This document shows, piece by piece, positions 23,322-30,236 of a stretch of 30,236 bases of DNA. How positions within the stretch are numbered: the first letter of the stretch is position 1; each line of letters begins with the position of its first letter. The notes under the pieces were generated by a model. That model was not told the DNA's origin, did not search any database, and was given only the letters and a program-made list of their open reading frames with translations. The DNA is from Deltaproteobacteria bacterium (GTDB lineage: Bacteria; Desulfobacterota; Desulfuromonadia; Desulfuromonadales; Geothermobacteraceae), in the NCBI GenBank assembly GCA_003695205.1, contig RFIO01000019.1, forward strand, positions 1 through 30,236, read 5' to 3'. Made by a program: the position numbers and the translations under genes.

Positions 23322-25030
23322 TTTTTCGTTGTACCAAAATCCTGACGGCAGTGTTTCTGCTCCTTTTGGTCCTTGGAGCCGGGGCGGGACTTTGCGCTCT
23401 TGACCCGGAAACCGCCTACCAGAAAGTCAAGGGCAAATACCTCTCCCTGCAGTCGTCGGCCAAAAAACAGCTCTATCGCGAGAACTGGCTTGACGTTATC
23501 GAGGGCTTTGTCGGCGTTGCCCAGAACTGGCCGACGCATCGGCGCGCTCCCGATGCCCTGTACATGGCCGGCAAGACCGCCCGCGGGCTCTACCAGGTGA
23601 GCCGCTTGCGAGATGATGCCGAGCTCGCTCTGCGCTATTTCAACCGAATCGTGGTCGAGTACCCTGATGACAGCCTCGCCGATGACGCCCTTTTTCAGGC
23701 CGGTGAAACCCTGCAGAAGGACCTGAAGGATATGGCAGGCGCCTATCGGCAGTTTTCGCGCGTCGTTCGGGAGTATCCGCGCGGCGATATGTTTTCGCTG
23801 GCCAAGCCACGCCTGCAGGCGTTGGCCAAAAAGGTGCCGAAGGAAGCACGCAGGGAAAGAGAGGCCGTTCAGAATCGACAGCTGAAGAATATTCGCGAAT
23901 GGAGTGACGCAAAGCGCACGCGCATCGTTTTCGATTTCAATGGCAAGGTGACCTACGAGGTACACCAGTTGCCCGCTTCTGTCGATGACGGCCCCAAGAT
24001 CTTCTTCGACATCCCCGATGCCGGGCAGGCATCGGAGCTTGCGACTCCCGTCCTTTTTGATCATGGGCTGGTTGAACGGGTCAGGACTGGCAGGCCGTCC
24101 GCGGATGTGCTGCGTGTTGTGCTCGACCTGCGCCGTTCCGTTCGGCAGAGGGTCTTTGCCCTGGAGGAACCCTTCCGGATTGTCGCGGACCTGACGCCCG
24201 GTTCCGGAATGGATGACGCGGTTCCGTCTGCTTCTTCGCCGAAACAGGGAGGTGCCCAGGACGAACTGGCCAGAATCCTGGAACAGCACAAGGATGAGGC
24301 GGTGCCGAACCTGCATATTCCCGAGAAAAAAAAGGGGCGGGGGCTGAGACGCATCGTGGTTGACGCCGGGCATGGCGGCAAAGACCCGGGTGCCATTGGA
24401 GCACGCGGCACGAGGGAAAAGGATGTCACCCTGGCGCTGGCCAAAAAGCTGGCAAGACACCTGAGGTCGACCCTTGGCTGCGAAGTTATCCTGACCCGCG
24501 ATCGCGACGTGTTTATTCCTCTCGAGGAGAGAACCGCCATTGCCAACCGCCTTGATGCCGACCTCTTCATTTCCCTGCATGCCAACGCGAGCCGGAACCG
24601 CAAGGCATACGGGATTGAAACCTACTATCTCAACTTTTCCAAAAACAAGGCGGCTGTCGAAGTCGCCGCCCGGGAGAACGACACTTCACTTGAGGAAGTC
24701 GGCGACCTTGAGCTGATCCTGTTCGACCTGATGGCCAATGCCAAAATCAACGAATCGAGTCGTCTGGCCACTGAAATCCAGGGAGCCCTTGTTGGCCGGT
24801 TGAAGCGCTCCTACAGCAGGGTGCGCAACCTTGGTGTGCGACCGGGGCCCTTCTACGTTTTGTTGGGTGCTACCATGCCGTCCGTTTTGGTCGAGACGGC
24901 TTTCATCAGCAACCCGACCGAAGAGAGCCGCCTGAAGAACTCCTCCTACCAGGATCGCACGGCCAGGGCCATAGCCGAGGGAGTCCATCGTTACGCGCGC
25001 GCCCTGAATCTGCTGGCAAGCAACAGGTAA
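23318..25030 (+). CDS. N-acetylmuramoyl-L-alanine amidase (Amidase_3) with repeat-type N-terminal and AMIN-like domains
   Basis: The 570-residue periplasmic enzyme would cleave the amide between N-acetylmuramic acid and L-alanine of peptidoglycan, as AmiA/B/C do during cell separation. It has a signal peptide (about 1-27, hydrophobic core LTAVFLLLLVLGAGAGL). Helical repeats follow (about 30-170) resembling TPR/YbgF-type outer-membrane lipoprotein helpers (ALRYFNRIVVEYPDDSLADD, FSRVVREYPRGDMFSLAK). An AMIN-like beta domain (about 190-292) and the zinc amidase domain (about 343-567) come next. Zinc and catalytic residues are visible as His352 (VDAGHGGKDPGA), Glu367 (TREKDVTLALA), His421 (ISLHANAS) and Glu526 (SVLVETAFISN). 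The ATG overlaps the mutS stop (ATGA), and its own TAA overlaps the glnD start. The helical repeat region before AMIN is not part of E. coli AmiC. Confidence 0.93.
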   Translation: MIFRCTKILTAVFLLLLVLGAGAGLCALDPETAYQKVKGKYLSLQSSAKKQLYRENWLDVIEGFVGVAQNWPTHRRAPDALYMAGKTARGLYQVSRLRDDAELALRYFNRIVVEYPDDSLADDALFQAGETLQKDLKDMAGAYRQFSRVVREYPRGDMFSLAKPRLQALAKKVPKEARREREAVQNRQLKNIREWSDAKRTRIVFDFNGKVTYEVHQLPASVDDGPKIFFDIPDAGQASELATPVLFDHGLVERVRTGRPSADVLRVVLDLRRSVRQRVFALEEPFRIVADLTPGSGMDDAVPSASSPKQGGAQDELARILEQHKDEAVPNLHIPEKKKGRGLRRIVVDAGHGGKDPGAIGARGTREKDVTLALAKKLARHLRSTLGCEVILTRDRDVFIPLEERTAIANRLDADLFISLHANASRNRKAYGIETYYLNFSKNKAAVEVAARENDTSLEEVGDLELILFDLMANAKINESSRLATEIQGALVGRLKRSYSRVRNLGVRPGPFYVLLGATMPSVLVETAFISNPTEESRLKNSSYQDRTARAIAEGVHRYARALNLLASNR

Positions 25031-27741
25031 TGATCATGACGAGCCAAACCGAGCGACAGCGTTCCGGAGAGAACGGTTGCAGCTTTGATCTGGCGCCCGA
25101 TGAGCCGTTTGACAGCAAGAGGGATCGCCTGCTGGTGGCGGCCCGAGGCTGGCTCGAGGCCGAGCGGGCGAACATACTGCAGCAGCATCGGGGCGGGGCC
25201 AGTGGCGCCAGCGTTGTTGCCAGTCTGACCGGTATGATCGACTGTCTGCTGACCGGGCTGTTCAGGGTTTGCCTTGACGGCATCCAGGAAGCAGACGCCC
25301 CCTGTGCTTTGCTGGCTATCGGCGGATATGGTCGCGGTGAACTCAATCCGCGCTCCGATATCGACCTGATGTTTTATTACCATGCCAGCGATCGCGACCA
25401 GGTTGAATCCTTTTCCCAGAGACTGCTCTACCTGCTCTGGGACCTTGGCCTTGAGGTTGGCTACAGCGTGAGAACCCGCGATGAATGTCTGGATATGGCA
25501 GGCCGTGACGTCACTGCCAGGACGGCCTTACTCGACACCCGGTTCCTCTGCGGTTCCGAGGAGCGGTTCAGGCAGTTCGATGCCGAGGTCTATCGCCAGG
25601 TGCGCGATCGCAACACCGGCGCGTTCATCAGCGGCAAGATTCGGGAACGCGAGGCACGGGTGCGCAAATACGGGTCGAGTGTCTTCCTTCTTGAGCCCAA
25701 TATCAAGGAAGGCGAAGGCGGCCTGCGTGACCTGCACTCGGCGCTGTGGCTCTTCATGGTGCGCTACAAGTGCCGCAATATGCAGGAAATGCTGCGCAAG
25801 GGCGTCCTTACCGAGGAAGAAAAACAGAAGATCGAACAATACCTCGACTACCTCTGGCGCATTCGCAACGAACTGCATTTTCTCTCAAATCGAAAAAACG
25901 ACCAGCTGCATTTCGACAAGCAGGAAGAGATTGCCCGTTTCCTGGGATATCGTGACAGCAGCAAGGCGCCCGCGGTTGAACAATTCATGCAGGACTACTA
26001 CCTGCATGCCACCCAGGTTGAGCACCTGACGTCCCTGTTTTTCAACCGTGTCGACGAAAGGGAGCGCCGACCGGTGTTCGGCCAGCTTTCCCGGCGTGAA
26101 CTTGAGCACGGTTTCTATGTCCTGCGGGAAGAGCTGAGGTTGGCGAGGCCGGATGTTTTCAGGGAGGATCCCCGGCTGCTGATGCGGGCCTTTCTGCTGT
26201 CCCATCGTCAGGGTGTAACCCTGAGCGTGCCATTGAAGACGGCGATCCGCGACCACCTTCACCTGATCAATGATGCCTTCAGGCGCGACCGTCAGGTGAA
26301 TCGCGATTTTTTCGACATTCTGCGTTCGGAGGGATGTACGCCTGTCCTGCGCGACATGCATCACCTCTGTTTTCTGAACAAGTACATTCCGGAATTCGAA
26401 CGCATCTACTGCAAGGTGCAGCACGATGCCTACCACATCTATACCGTCGACATTCACACCCTGTTCGCTGTCGAGGAGATGGAGAAACTCTGGGCCGGCG
26501 AGTATGCCGAGACCAGGCCGCTGCTGACCAGCGTCGCCAATGACGTCGAAAAAAGAGAGCTATTGCTGCTGGCCATCCTGTTTCACGATATCGGCAAGGG
26601 GGAGGGGAAAAACCACAGCGAAAAAGGTGCGATCCTGGTGCGGACTATCGCCCGGCGCATGGGGCTGAACAAGGAGGACAGCGCCCGGCTGGAATTCCTC
26701 GTTCTGCATCATCTCGACATGGCCCATATCTCCCAGCGCCGCGATCTCCATGATCCCGAACTGATCGAAAACTTTGCCCGGACCATGGAGATGACAGAAA
26801 CTCTCAAGATGCTCTTTCTGCTGACCTTCGCCGATCTGAAGGCGGTCGGCCCCGATGTCTGGTCCGAGTGGAAAGGTTTTCTGCTGCAGGAGTTGTACGA
26901 GAAGACCTACCAGGTGATGGAGCGGGGCAACTTTACCGCCGATGCACGGTCCGAGAGGGTGCGCAACCGCAAGCGCAAGGTTCTGGCGTCCCTCGGAGAT
27001 GACTTTGGCGAACGCAAGGTGCGCAACGCTCTGCGCAAGATGGGCAACCGCTACCTGCTCAGCCACAGGTCCCATGAAATTACCGAACACCTGCGACTGG
27101 CGCTTGAACGGGGCAGGAAAACCGTGGCCTTGCGTGTGACCCATCTGCCGGAGCTGAAATACTCCCAGATGGTTGTCTCGACCCTCGATACGCCGGGGCT
27201 GTTCGCGATGATTACCGGTGTGCTCGCGGCCAACGGCGTGAATATCCTCGGCGCCCAGATCTATACCCATGCCGACGGCGAGGTGGTCGACCTGCTCCAG
27301 GTCGTCAGCAGCGCCGGAGATATCATCGACGATGCCCGCCGCTGGCAGAAGGTGGAGAAGGAGCTGGCGGCTGCCATCGAGGGGCGTGCTTCGGTCCACC
27401 AGGCGGTGGAGAAGAGCCGAAAACGGTCCTTTGTGATCGAAAAGGTACGGCCGAAATATCCGACCCGGATCGATTTCGACAACAGGATATCAATGAATTA
27501 CACCGTGGTCGATATCGTCACCCACGACAAGGTCGGACTGCTGTACGACATCAGCCGGACCTTCAATGACATGAACATCTATATCGGAGTGTCCAAGATT
27601 TCCACCAAGGTCGACCAGGTCGCCGACACCTTCTACATCCAGGACATCTTCGGTCAGAAGATTACCGAGCCGGATCGTCTTGATGACATCCGGGCCCGGC
27701 TGATCCGTGCGATCGACGGTGAGGAGTCCGTGCAGGAATGA
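25030..27741 (+). CDS. glnD: Bifunctional uridylyltransferase/uridylyl-removing enzyme of PII
   Basis: The 903-residue cytoplasmic glutamine sensor adds UMP to PII when glutamine is low and removes it when glutamine is high. Domains in order are a nucleotidyltransferase with GGYGRGELNPRSDIDL (98-113, catalytic Asp110 and Asp112), a GlnD-specific middle region, an HD hydrolase domain (LFHDIGKG, His519-Asp520), and two ACT domains (about 714-790 and 826-898, DTPGLFAMITGVLAANGVNI and HDKVGLLYDISRTFNDMNIY). The ATG at 25030 overlaps the amidase TAA, and a second in-frame ATG at 25036 is possible. Its substrate GlnB, with Tyr51 intact, is encoded at 8770. Placement between cell-wall and chromosome-dimer-resolution genes means it follows the mutS operon's expression rather than nitrogen control. 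Confidence 0.97.
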   Translation: MIMTSQTERQRSGENGCSFDLAPDEPFDSKRDRLLVAARGWLEAERANILQQHRGGASGASVVASLTGMIDCLLTGLFRVCLDGIQEADAPCALLAIGGYGRGELNPRSDIDLMFYYHASDRDQVESFSQRLLYLLWDLGLEVGYSVRTRDECLDMAGRDVTARTALLDTRFLCGSEERFRQFDAEVYRQVRDRNTGAFISGKIREREARVRKYGSSVFLLEPNIKEGEGGLRDLHSALWLFMVRYKCRNMQEMLRKGVLTEEEKQKIEQYLDYLWRIRNELHFLSNRKNDQLHFDKQEEIARFLGYRDSSKAPAVEQFMQDYYLHATQVEHLTSLFFNRVDERERRPVFGQLSRRELEHGFYVLREELRLARPDVFREDPRLLMRAFLLSHRQGVTLSVPLKTAIRDHLHLINDAFRRDRQVNRDFFDILRSEGCTPVLRDMHHLCFLNKYIPEFERIYCKVQHDAYHIYTVDIHTLFAVEEMEKLWAGEYAETRPLLTSVANDVEKRELLLLAILFHDIGKGEGKNHSEKGAILVRTIARRMGLNKEDSARLEFLVLHHLDMAHISQRRDLHDPELIENFARTMEMTETLKMLFLLTFADLKAVGPDVWSEWKGFLLQELYEKTYQVMERGNFTADARSERVRNRKRKVLASLGDDFGERKVRNALRKMGNRYLLSHRSHEITEHLRLALERGRKTVALRVTHLPELKYSQMVVSTLDTPGLFAMITGVLAANGVNILGAQIYTHADGEVVDLLQVVSSAGDIIDDARRWQKVEKELAAAIEGRASVHQAVEKSRKRSFVIEKVRPKYPTRIDFDNRISMNYTVVDIVTHDKVGLLYDISRTFNDMNIYIGVSKISTKVDQVADTFYIQDIFGQKITEPDRLDDIRARLIRAIDGEESVQE

Positions 27742-28625
27742 ACCCCGAGCTGGACCAGTTTCTCAGTTACCTTGTAGTCGAAAAGGGGCTGAGCAAAAAT
27801 ACCCTCGAGGCCTATGGACGGGATCTGGCCCGCTATCTCGATTTTCTTGAGGACCAGGGCGTTGCTGCCGTTGCGGAGATCGGCACGGCTCATGTCATAG
27901 GCTATCTCAGGCAACTGCGGGATCGCGGGCTCTCGGCGCGCTCCAGGGCGCGCAGCCTGGTCAGCCTGAGGCAGTTTCATCGCTATCTCTATCGGGAGGG
28001 TCTGTCAGCAAACGATCCGACATCCCGCATCGAAGCCCCGAAAAACCTGCCGGCTCTGCCGAAGACACTCAGCCAGGACGAAGTCGAACGGCTGCTTGCC
28101 GTCCCGACCGGTGACACGCCTCTCGGTTTGCGCGACCGGGCCATGCTTGAAGTCCTGTATGCCACGGGTCTGAGGGTCTCCGAACTGGTCGGTCTGCGCA
28201 TGTCCCAGGTACATCGTGATGCCGGATTTCTTCGGGTTCTCGGCAAAGGCGGTAAACAGCGGATTGTTCCCCTCGGGGAGGTGGCTGCCGATGCCCTTGA
28301 CGCCTACCTCGATTCAGGCCGCCCCTTTCTTCTCAAGGGACAAAACCATGATGTCATATTCCTGAATCGCTCTGGGGCGGGGTTGACTCGACAGGGCTTC
28401 TGGAAGATGATGAGGCGCCGGGCCCGCGAGGCTGGTATTTTTCGCGACATATCGCCGCATTCGCTGCGACATTCCTTCGCAACCCATCTGCTTGAGAACG
28501 GAGCCGATCTGCGGGCGGTGCAGACCATGCTTGGTCATGCCGACATCAGTACCACGCAGATATACACCCATGTGACCAGGGAGCGGTTGCGGCAGATTCA
28601 CCAGACACATCATCCACGCGGCTGA
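27738..28625 (+). CDS. xerD: Site-specific tyrosine recombinase XerD
   Basis: The 295-residue recombinase would resolve chromosome dimers at dif, normally together with XerC, which is not in the window. All six catalytic residues are present at positions matching E. coli XerD with small offsets. They are Arg146 (ATGLRVSELVGL), Lys170 (VLGKGGKQR), His241 and Arg244 (PHSLRHSFATHLL), His267 (LGHADISTTQ) and Tyr276 (IYTHVTRERL). The N-terminal core-binding domain reads FLSYLVVEKGLSKNTLEAYG. The ATG overlaps the glnD stop (ATGA). With no att-like repeats, mobile-element genes or compositional shift around, this is the housekeeping enzyme rather than an integron or phage integrase. XerC is the alternative by similarity, and length with spacing favours XerD. 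Confidence 0.94.
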   Translation: MNPELDQFLSYLVVEKGLSKNTLEAYGRDLARYLDFLEDQGVAAVAEIGTAHVIGYLRQLRDRGLSARSRARSLVSLRQFHRYLYREGLSANDPTSRIEAPKNLPALPKTLSQDEVERLLAVPTGDTPLGLRDRAMLEVLYATGLRVSELVGLRMSQVHRDAGFLRVLGKGGKQRIVPLGEVAADALDAYLDSGRPFLLKGQNHDVIFLNRSGAGLTRQGFWKMMRRRAREAGIFRDISPHSLRHSFATHLLENGADLRAVQTMLGHADISTTQIYTHVTRERLRQIHQTHHPRG

Positions 28626-28643
28626 AAGGAACCTGAGACCTCC

Positions 28644-29852
28644 ATGAAGTACCTTGTCCTTCTCGGTGACGGCATGGCCGATGAACCGATCGACCAGCTT
28701 GAGGGGAAAACTCCCCTGGAAAAAGCGCATACCCCCAACATGGACCGGCTTGCGGCCACCGGGACTGTCGGCCTGGTGCAGACGGTACCCGAAGGGTTTC
28801 ATCCGGGTAGCGATGTCGCCAATCTGTCGGTCTTCGGTTACGACCCTGCCGAGTGCTACACGGGCCGGTCGCCCCTTGAAGCGGCCAGCATGGGAGTCGA
28901 GCTGGGCCCGGATGACATCGCTTTCCGGCTGAACCTTGTTCACCTTGTCCCACACTTCGGCAAGCTCTACATGGGCGACTTCTCAGCGGGACATATTGCC
29001 ACGGCTGATGCCGTCCGGCTCATCGAGGCCCTGAAGGAGAACCTCGAAGACGAACGGTTCGAATTCCACCCTGGAGTTTCCTACCGTCATCTTATGGTCT
29101 GGCGCGGCGGCAAGGACGGGATGCGGTGCGTCCCTCCCCACGACATCACCAACCAGTGCATCGGTGAGCATCTGCCCGTCGGCGAAGGCGCCGAGGAACT
29201 GATCCACCTGATGACCCAGGCACAGATAGTCCTGAAGAACCACTCCTACAACATGCGCCGGGAACAGCAGGGGGAGACCACCGCCAATTCGATCTGGCTC
29301 TGGGGCCAGGGGAAGCTTCCCCGGATGGAAACTCTTGAGCAGCGGGCCGGCCTCAGGGGTTCGGTGATTTCCGCCGTGGACCTGATCAAGGGAATCGGCA
29401 TCTACGCCGGACTGGAGGTGATCGAGGTCGAAGGGGCGACCGGTTACATCGATACCAACTACCGCGGCAAGGCCGAAGCCGCCCTCGCGGCCCTGGATAC
29501 GGGTGATTTCGTCTATCTTCACGTCGAGGCCCCGGACGAGGCGGCGCACGCCGGCAATCTTGATGACAAGATCAGGGCCATAGAGGACTTCGACCGGGAG
29601 ATCGTAGGGCGTGTCATTGAGGGGCTGGAGGGAGAAGACTATCGCGTGCTTGTTCTACCTGACCACCCGACTCCGGTGGCGCGCATGACGCACACAGCCG
29701 ACCCGGTCCCTTTTATCCTTTACGCCTCCGGTGTACAGAGTGAGGGTGCCGGTGCTTACTCCGAACGATCTGCCGCTTCCAGCGGGGTTCGCTACGATTC
29801 GGGGGCCTCATTGTTTCAGGCGCTGCTCGAGCCCGGTCAGGGCCGGAGCTGA
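28644..29852 (+). CDS. apgM: Archaeal-type cofactor-independent phosphoglycerate mutase family, possible homoserine kinase
   Basis: The 402-residue protein belongs to the alkaline-phosphatase superfamily branch of ApgM. The metal and active-site segments are LLGDGMADEPI (Asp9), FHPGSDVANLSVFGYDP (52-68, with Ser56 and Ser62), HVEAPDEAAHAG (Asp298, His302) and LPDHPTPVARMTHT (Asp340, His341, His350). ApgM itself interconverts 2- and 3-phosphoglycerate. A bacterial subgroup, modelled as TIGR02535, has been proposed to be an alternative homoserine kinase because it clusters with threonine genes in genomes lacking ThrB. Geobacter-type bacteria carry that form. Which function applies here cannot be settled by reading alone. 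thrC is present 16 kb away. The gene starts 18 bp after xerD, and its end overlaps the convergent Slp-family gene by 16 bp. Confidence 0.88.
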   Translation: MKYLVLLGDGMADEPIDQLEGKTPLEKAHTPNMDRLAATGTVGLVQTVPEGFHPGSDVANLSVFGYDPAECYTGRSPLEAASMGVELGPDDIAFRLNLVHLVPHFGKLYMGDFSAGHIATADAVRLIEALKENLEDERFEFHPGVSYRHLMVWRGGKDGMRCVPPHDITNQCIGEHLPVGEGAEELIHLMTQAQIVLKNHSYNMRREQQGETTANSIWLWGQGKLPRMETLEQRAGLRGSVISAVDLIKGIGIYAGLEVIEVEGATGYIDTNYRGKAEAALAALDTGDFVYLHVEAPDEAAHAGNLDDKIRAIEDFDREIVGRVIEGLEGEDYRVLVLPDHPTPVARMTHTADPVPFILYASGVQSEGAGAYSERSAASSGVRYDSGASLFQALLEPGQGRS

Positions 29853-30236
29853 CCCGGGCTCCAGGGGTAGGGGGCATAACCGCTGTCATAGGGATTGCGC
29901 GGGTTGGTGACGCCGCGCCACGAAGGGGATTGGGCCGGCCCCAACCTGGCGGGATGATAGTCGACGGGACGGGGCCAGACGCGCATGTCGACCAGTTCCA
30001 GAACCGGGTAACGGACACTGCGCCCCATTCGTTCGACCGTAACCGGTTTTCGCGCCGTTCCGGCCAGGGTCAAAAGCCGTCCCTCCAGATCTCGGCCCGG
30101 TGCCTGCCGGGAGCCTGCCACAACGTAGTAGCGCAGCCCCGCCGGGTTCTCTGCCACCGGTTCGCCGCGATCATTCAGCATCCAGTCCAGAAGCTCAATC
30201 CAGGTGGCATCATCCCTCTGTTCCACTCCGAGCACA
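29837..30236 (-). CDS. Slp-family outer-membrane lipoprotein, C-terminal part, runs off the right edge
   Basis: About 133 codons are visible. The frame stays open to the window edge, so the true start and any lipobox lie outside. A GTG at 30235 is unlikely to be the start. The segment TWIELLDWMLNDRGEPVAEN, followed by GRLLTLAGTARKPVTVERMG and RYPVLELVDMRVWPR, follows the Slp/YeaY pattern of starvation-inducible outer-membrane lipoproteins (oligonucleotide-fold-like beta domain ending near the conserved Trp). The tail after that, rich in Pro, Tyr and Arg (WRGVTNPRNPYDSGYAPYPW), is longer than in enterobacterial Slp. The function of Slp proteins is poorly known. Its stop lies inside the end of apgM on the other strand (16 bp overlap). 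Confidence 0.72.
   Translation of the reverse strand, partial: VLGVEQRDDATWIELLDWMLNDRGEPVAENPAGLRYYVVAGSRQAPGRDLEGRLLTLAGTARKPVTVERMGRSVRYPVLELVDMRVWPRPVDYHPARLGPAQSPSWRGVTNPRNPYDSGYAPYPWSPGQLRP

Noticed and set aside
23192..24580. Open frame of 462 codons on the minus strand opposite the amidase
   Set aside because: Antisense shadow of a clear Amidase_3 gene, with no independent evidence of coding.
27738..28625. XerD as the integrase of a mobile element
   Set aside because: It overlaps glnD, has housekeeping-type residues and spacing, and no att repeats, tRNA or phage genes are near.

Overview
The window is bacterial, of moderately high GC and densely packed. Gene content points to a Desulfuromonadales/Geobacter-type delta-proteobacterium (Desulfuromonadota), although no rRNA or other formal marker is present. 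The pointers are a sigma-54-driven glnB-glnA, a malic enzyme-phosphotransacetylase fusion, a DUF4301 protein, a DUF2148 ferredoxin-like protein, and an archaeal-type phosphoglycerate mutase of the 'proposed homoserine kinase' group directly after xerD. I saw no tRNA, rRNA, IS element, CRISPR array or prophage gene.

Layout. (1) Positions 1-5535, minus strand, hold a Lap-type adhesin export locus: a type I secretion ABC transporter, an HlyD-family adaptor, a LuxR/NarL-type regulator with a degenerate receiver, and the N-terminus of a giant LapA-like adhesin that runs off the left edge. The adhesin has a retention module, a Pro-Ala-Ala-Gly LapG-type cleavage motif and Calx-beta-like repeats. A perfect 8+8 bp palindrome lies between the regulator and the adhesin. 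(2) 5727-8545 hold a DUF4301 protein (minus), then a DUF2148 Fe-S protein and a Nudix hydrolase (plus). (3) 8684-10646 hold the nitrogen unit: a -24/-12 promoter, glnB (PII), glnA (glutamine synthetase) and a terminator shared with convergent thrC. (4) 10666-14447, minus, hold thrC and the maeB-type fusion, separated by a terminator. A 442 bp gap with outward promoters follows. (5) 14890-16981 hold an apparent operon of a YfcE-like phosphoesterase, a HIT protein, exbB and exbD, followed by a GAF-containing chemoreceptor-like protein (17086-19059). (6) 19056-20527, minus, hold a CDF metal exporter translationally coupled to an unrecognised 168-residue protein. (7) 20703-29852 hold a five-gene operon with overlapping or near-overlapping genes: mutS, an N-acetylmuramoyl-L-alanine amidase, glnD, xerD and apgM/proposed homoserine kinase. 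An Slp-family lipoprotein gene enters from the right edge.

Connections. GlnD (PII uridylyltransferase), its substrate GlnB (Tyr51 present) and GlnA (adenylylation Tyr397 present) are all encoded here although GlnD sits 16 kb away in a DNA-repair/cell-envelope operon. ThrC and the putative alternative homoserine kinase would be consecutive steps of threonine synthesis. The adhesin locus looks like a c-di-GMP-regulated biofilm system, but LapD, LapG and the outer-membrane LapE are not in the window.

Most of the window is recognisable housekeeping. The least explained parts are the LuxR/palindrome arrangement in the adhesin locus, the DUF4301 protein with nucleotidyltransferase-like motifs, the layered regulatory region of maeB, and the 168-residue protein coupled to the CDF transporter. 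I did not find a clearly new multi-gene system.
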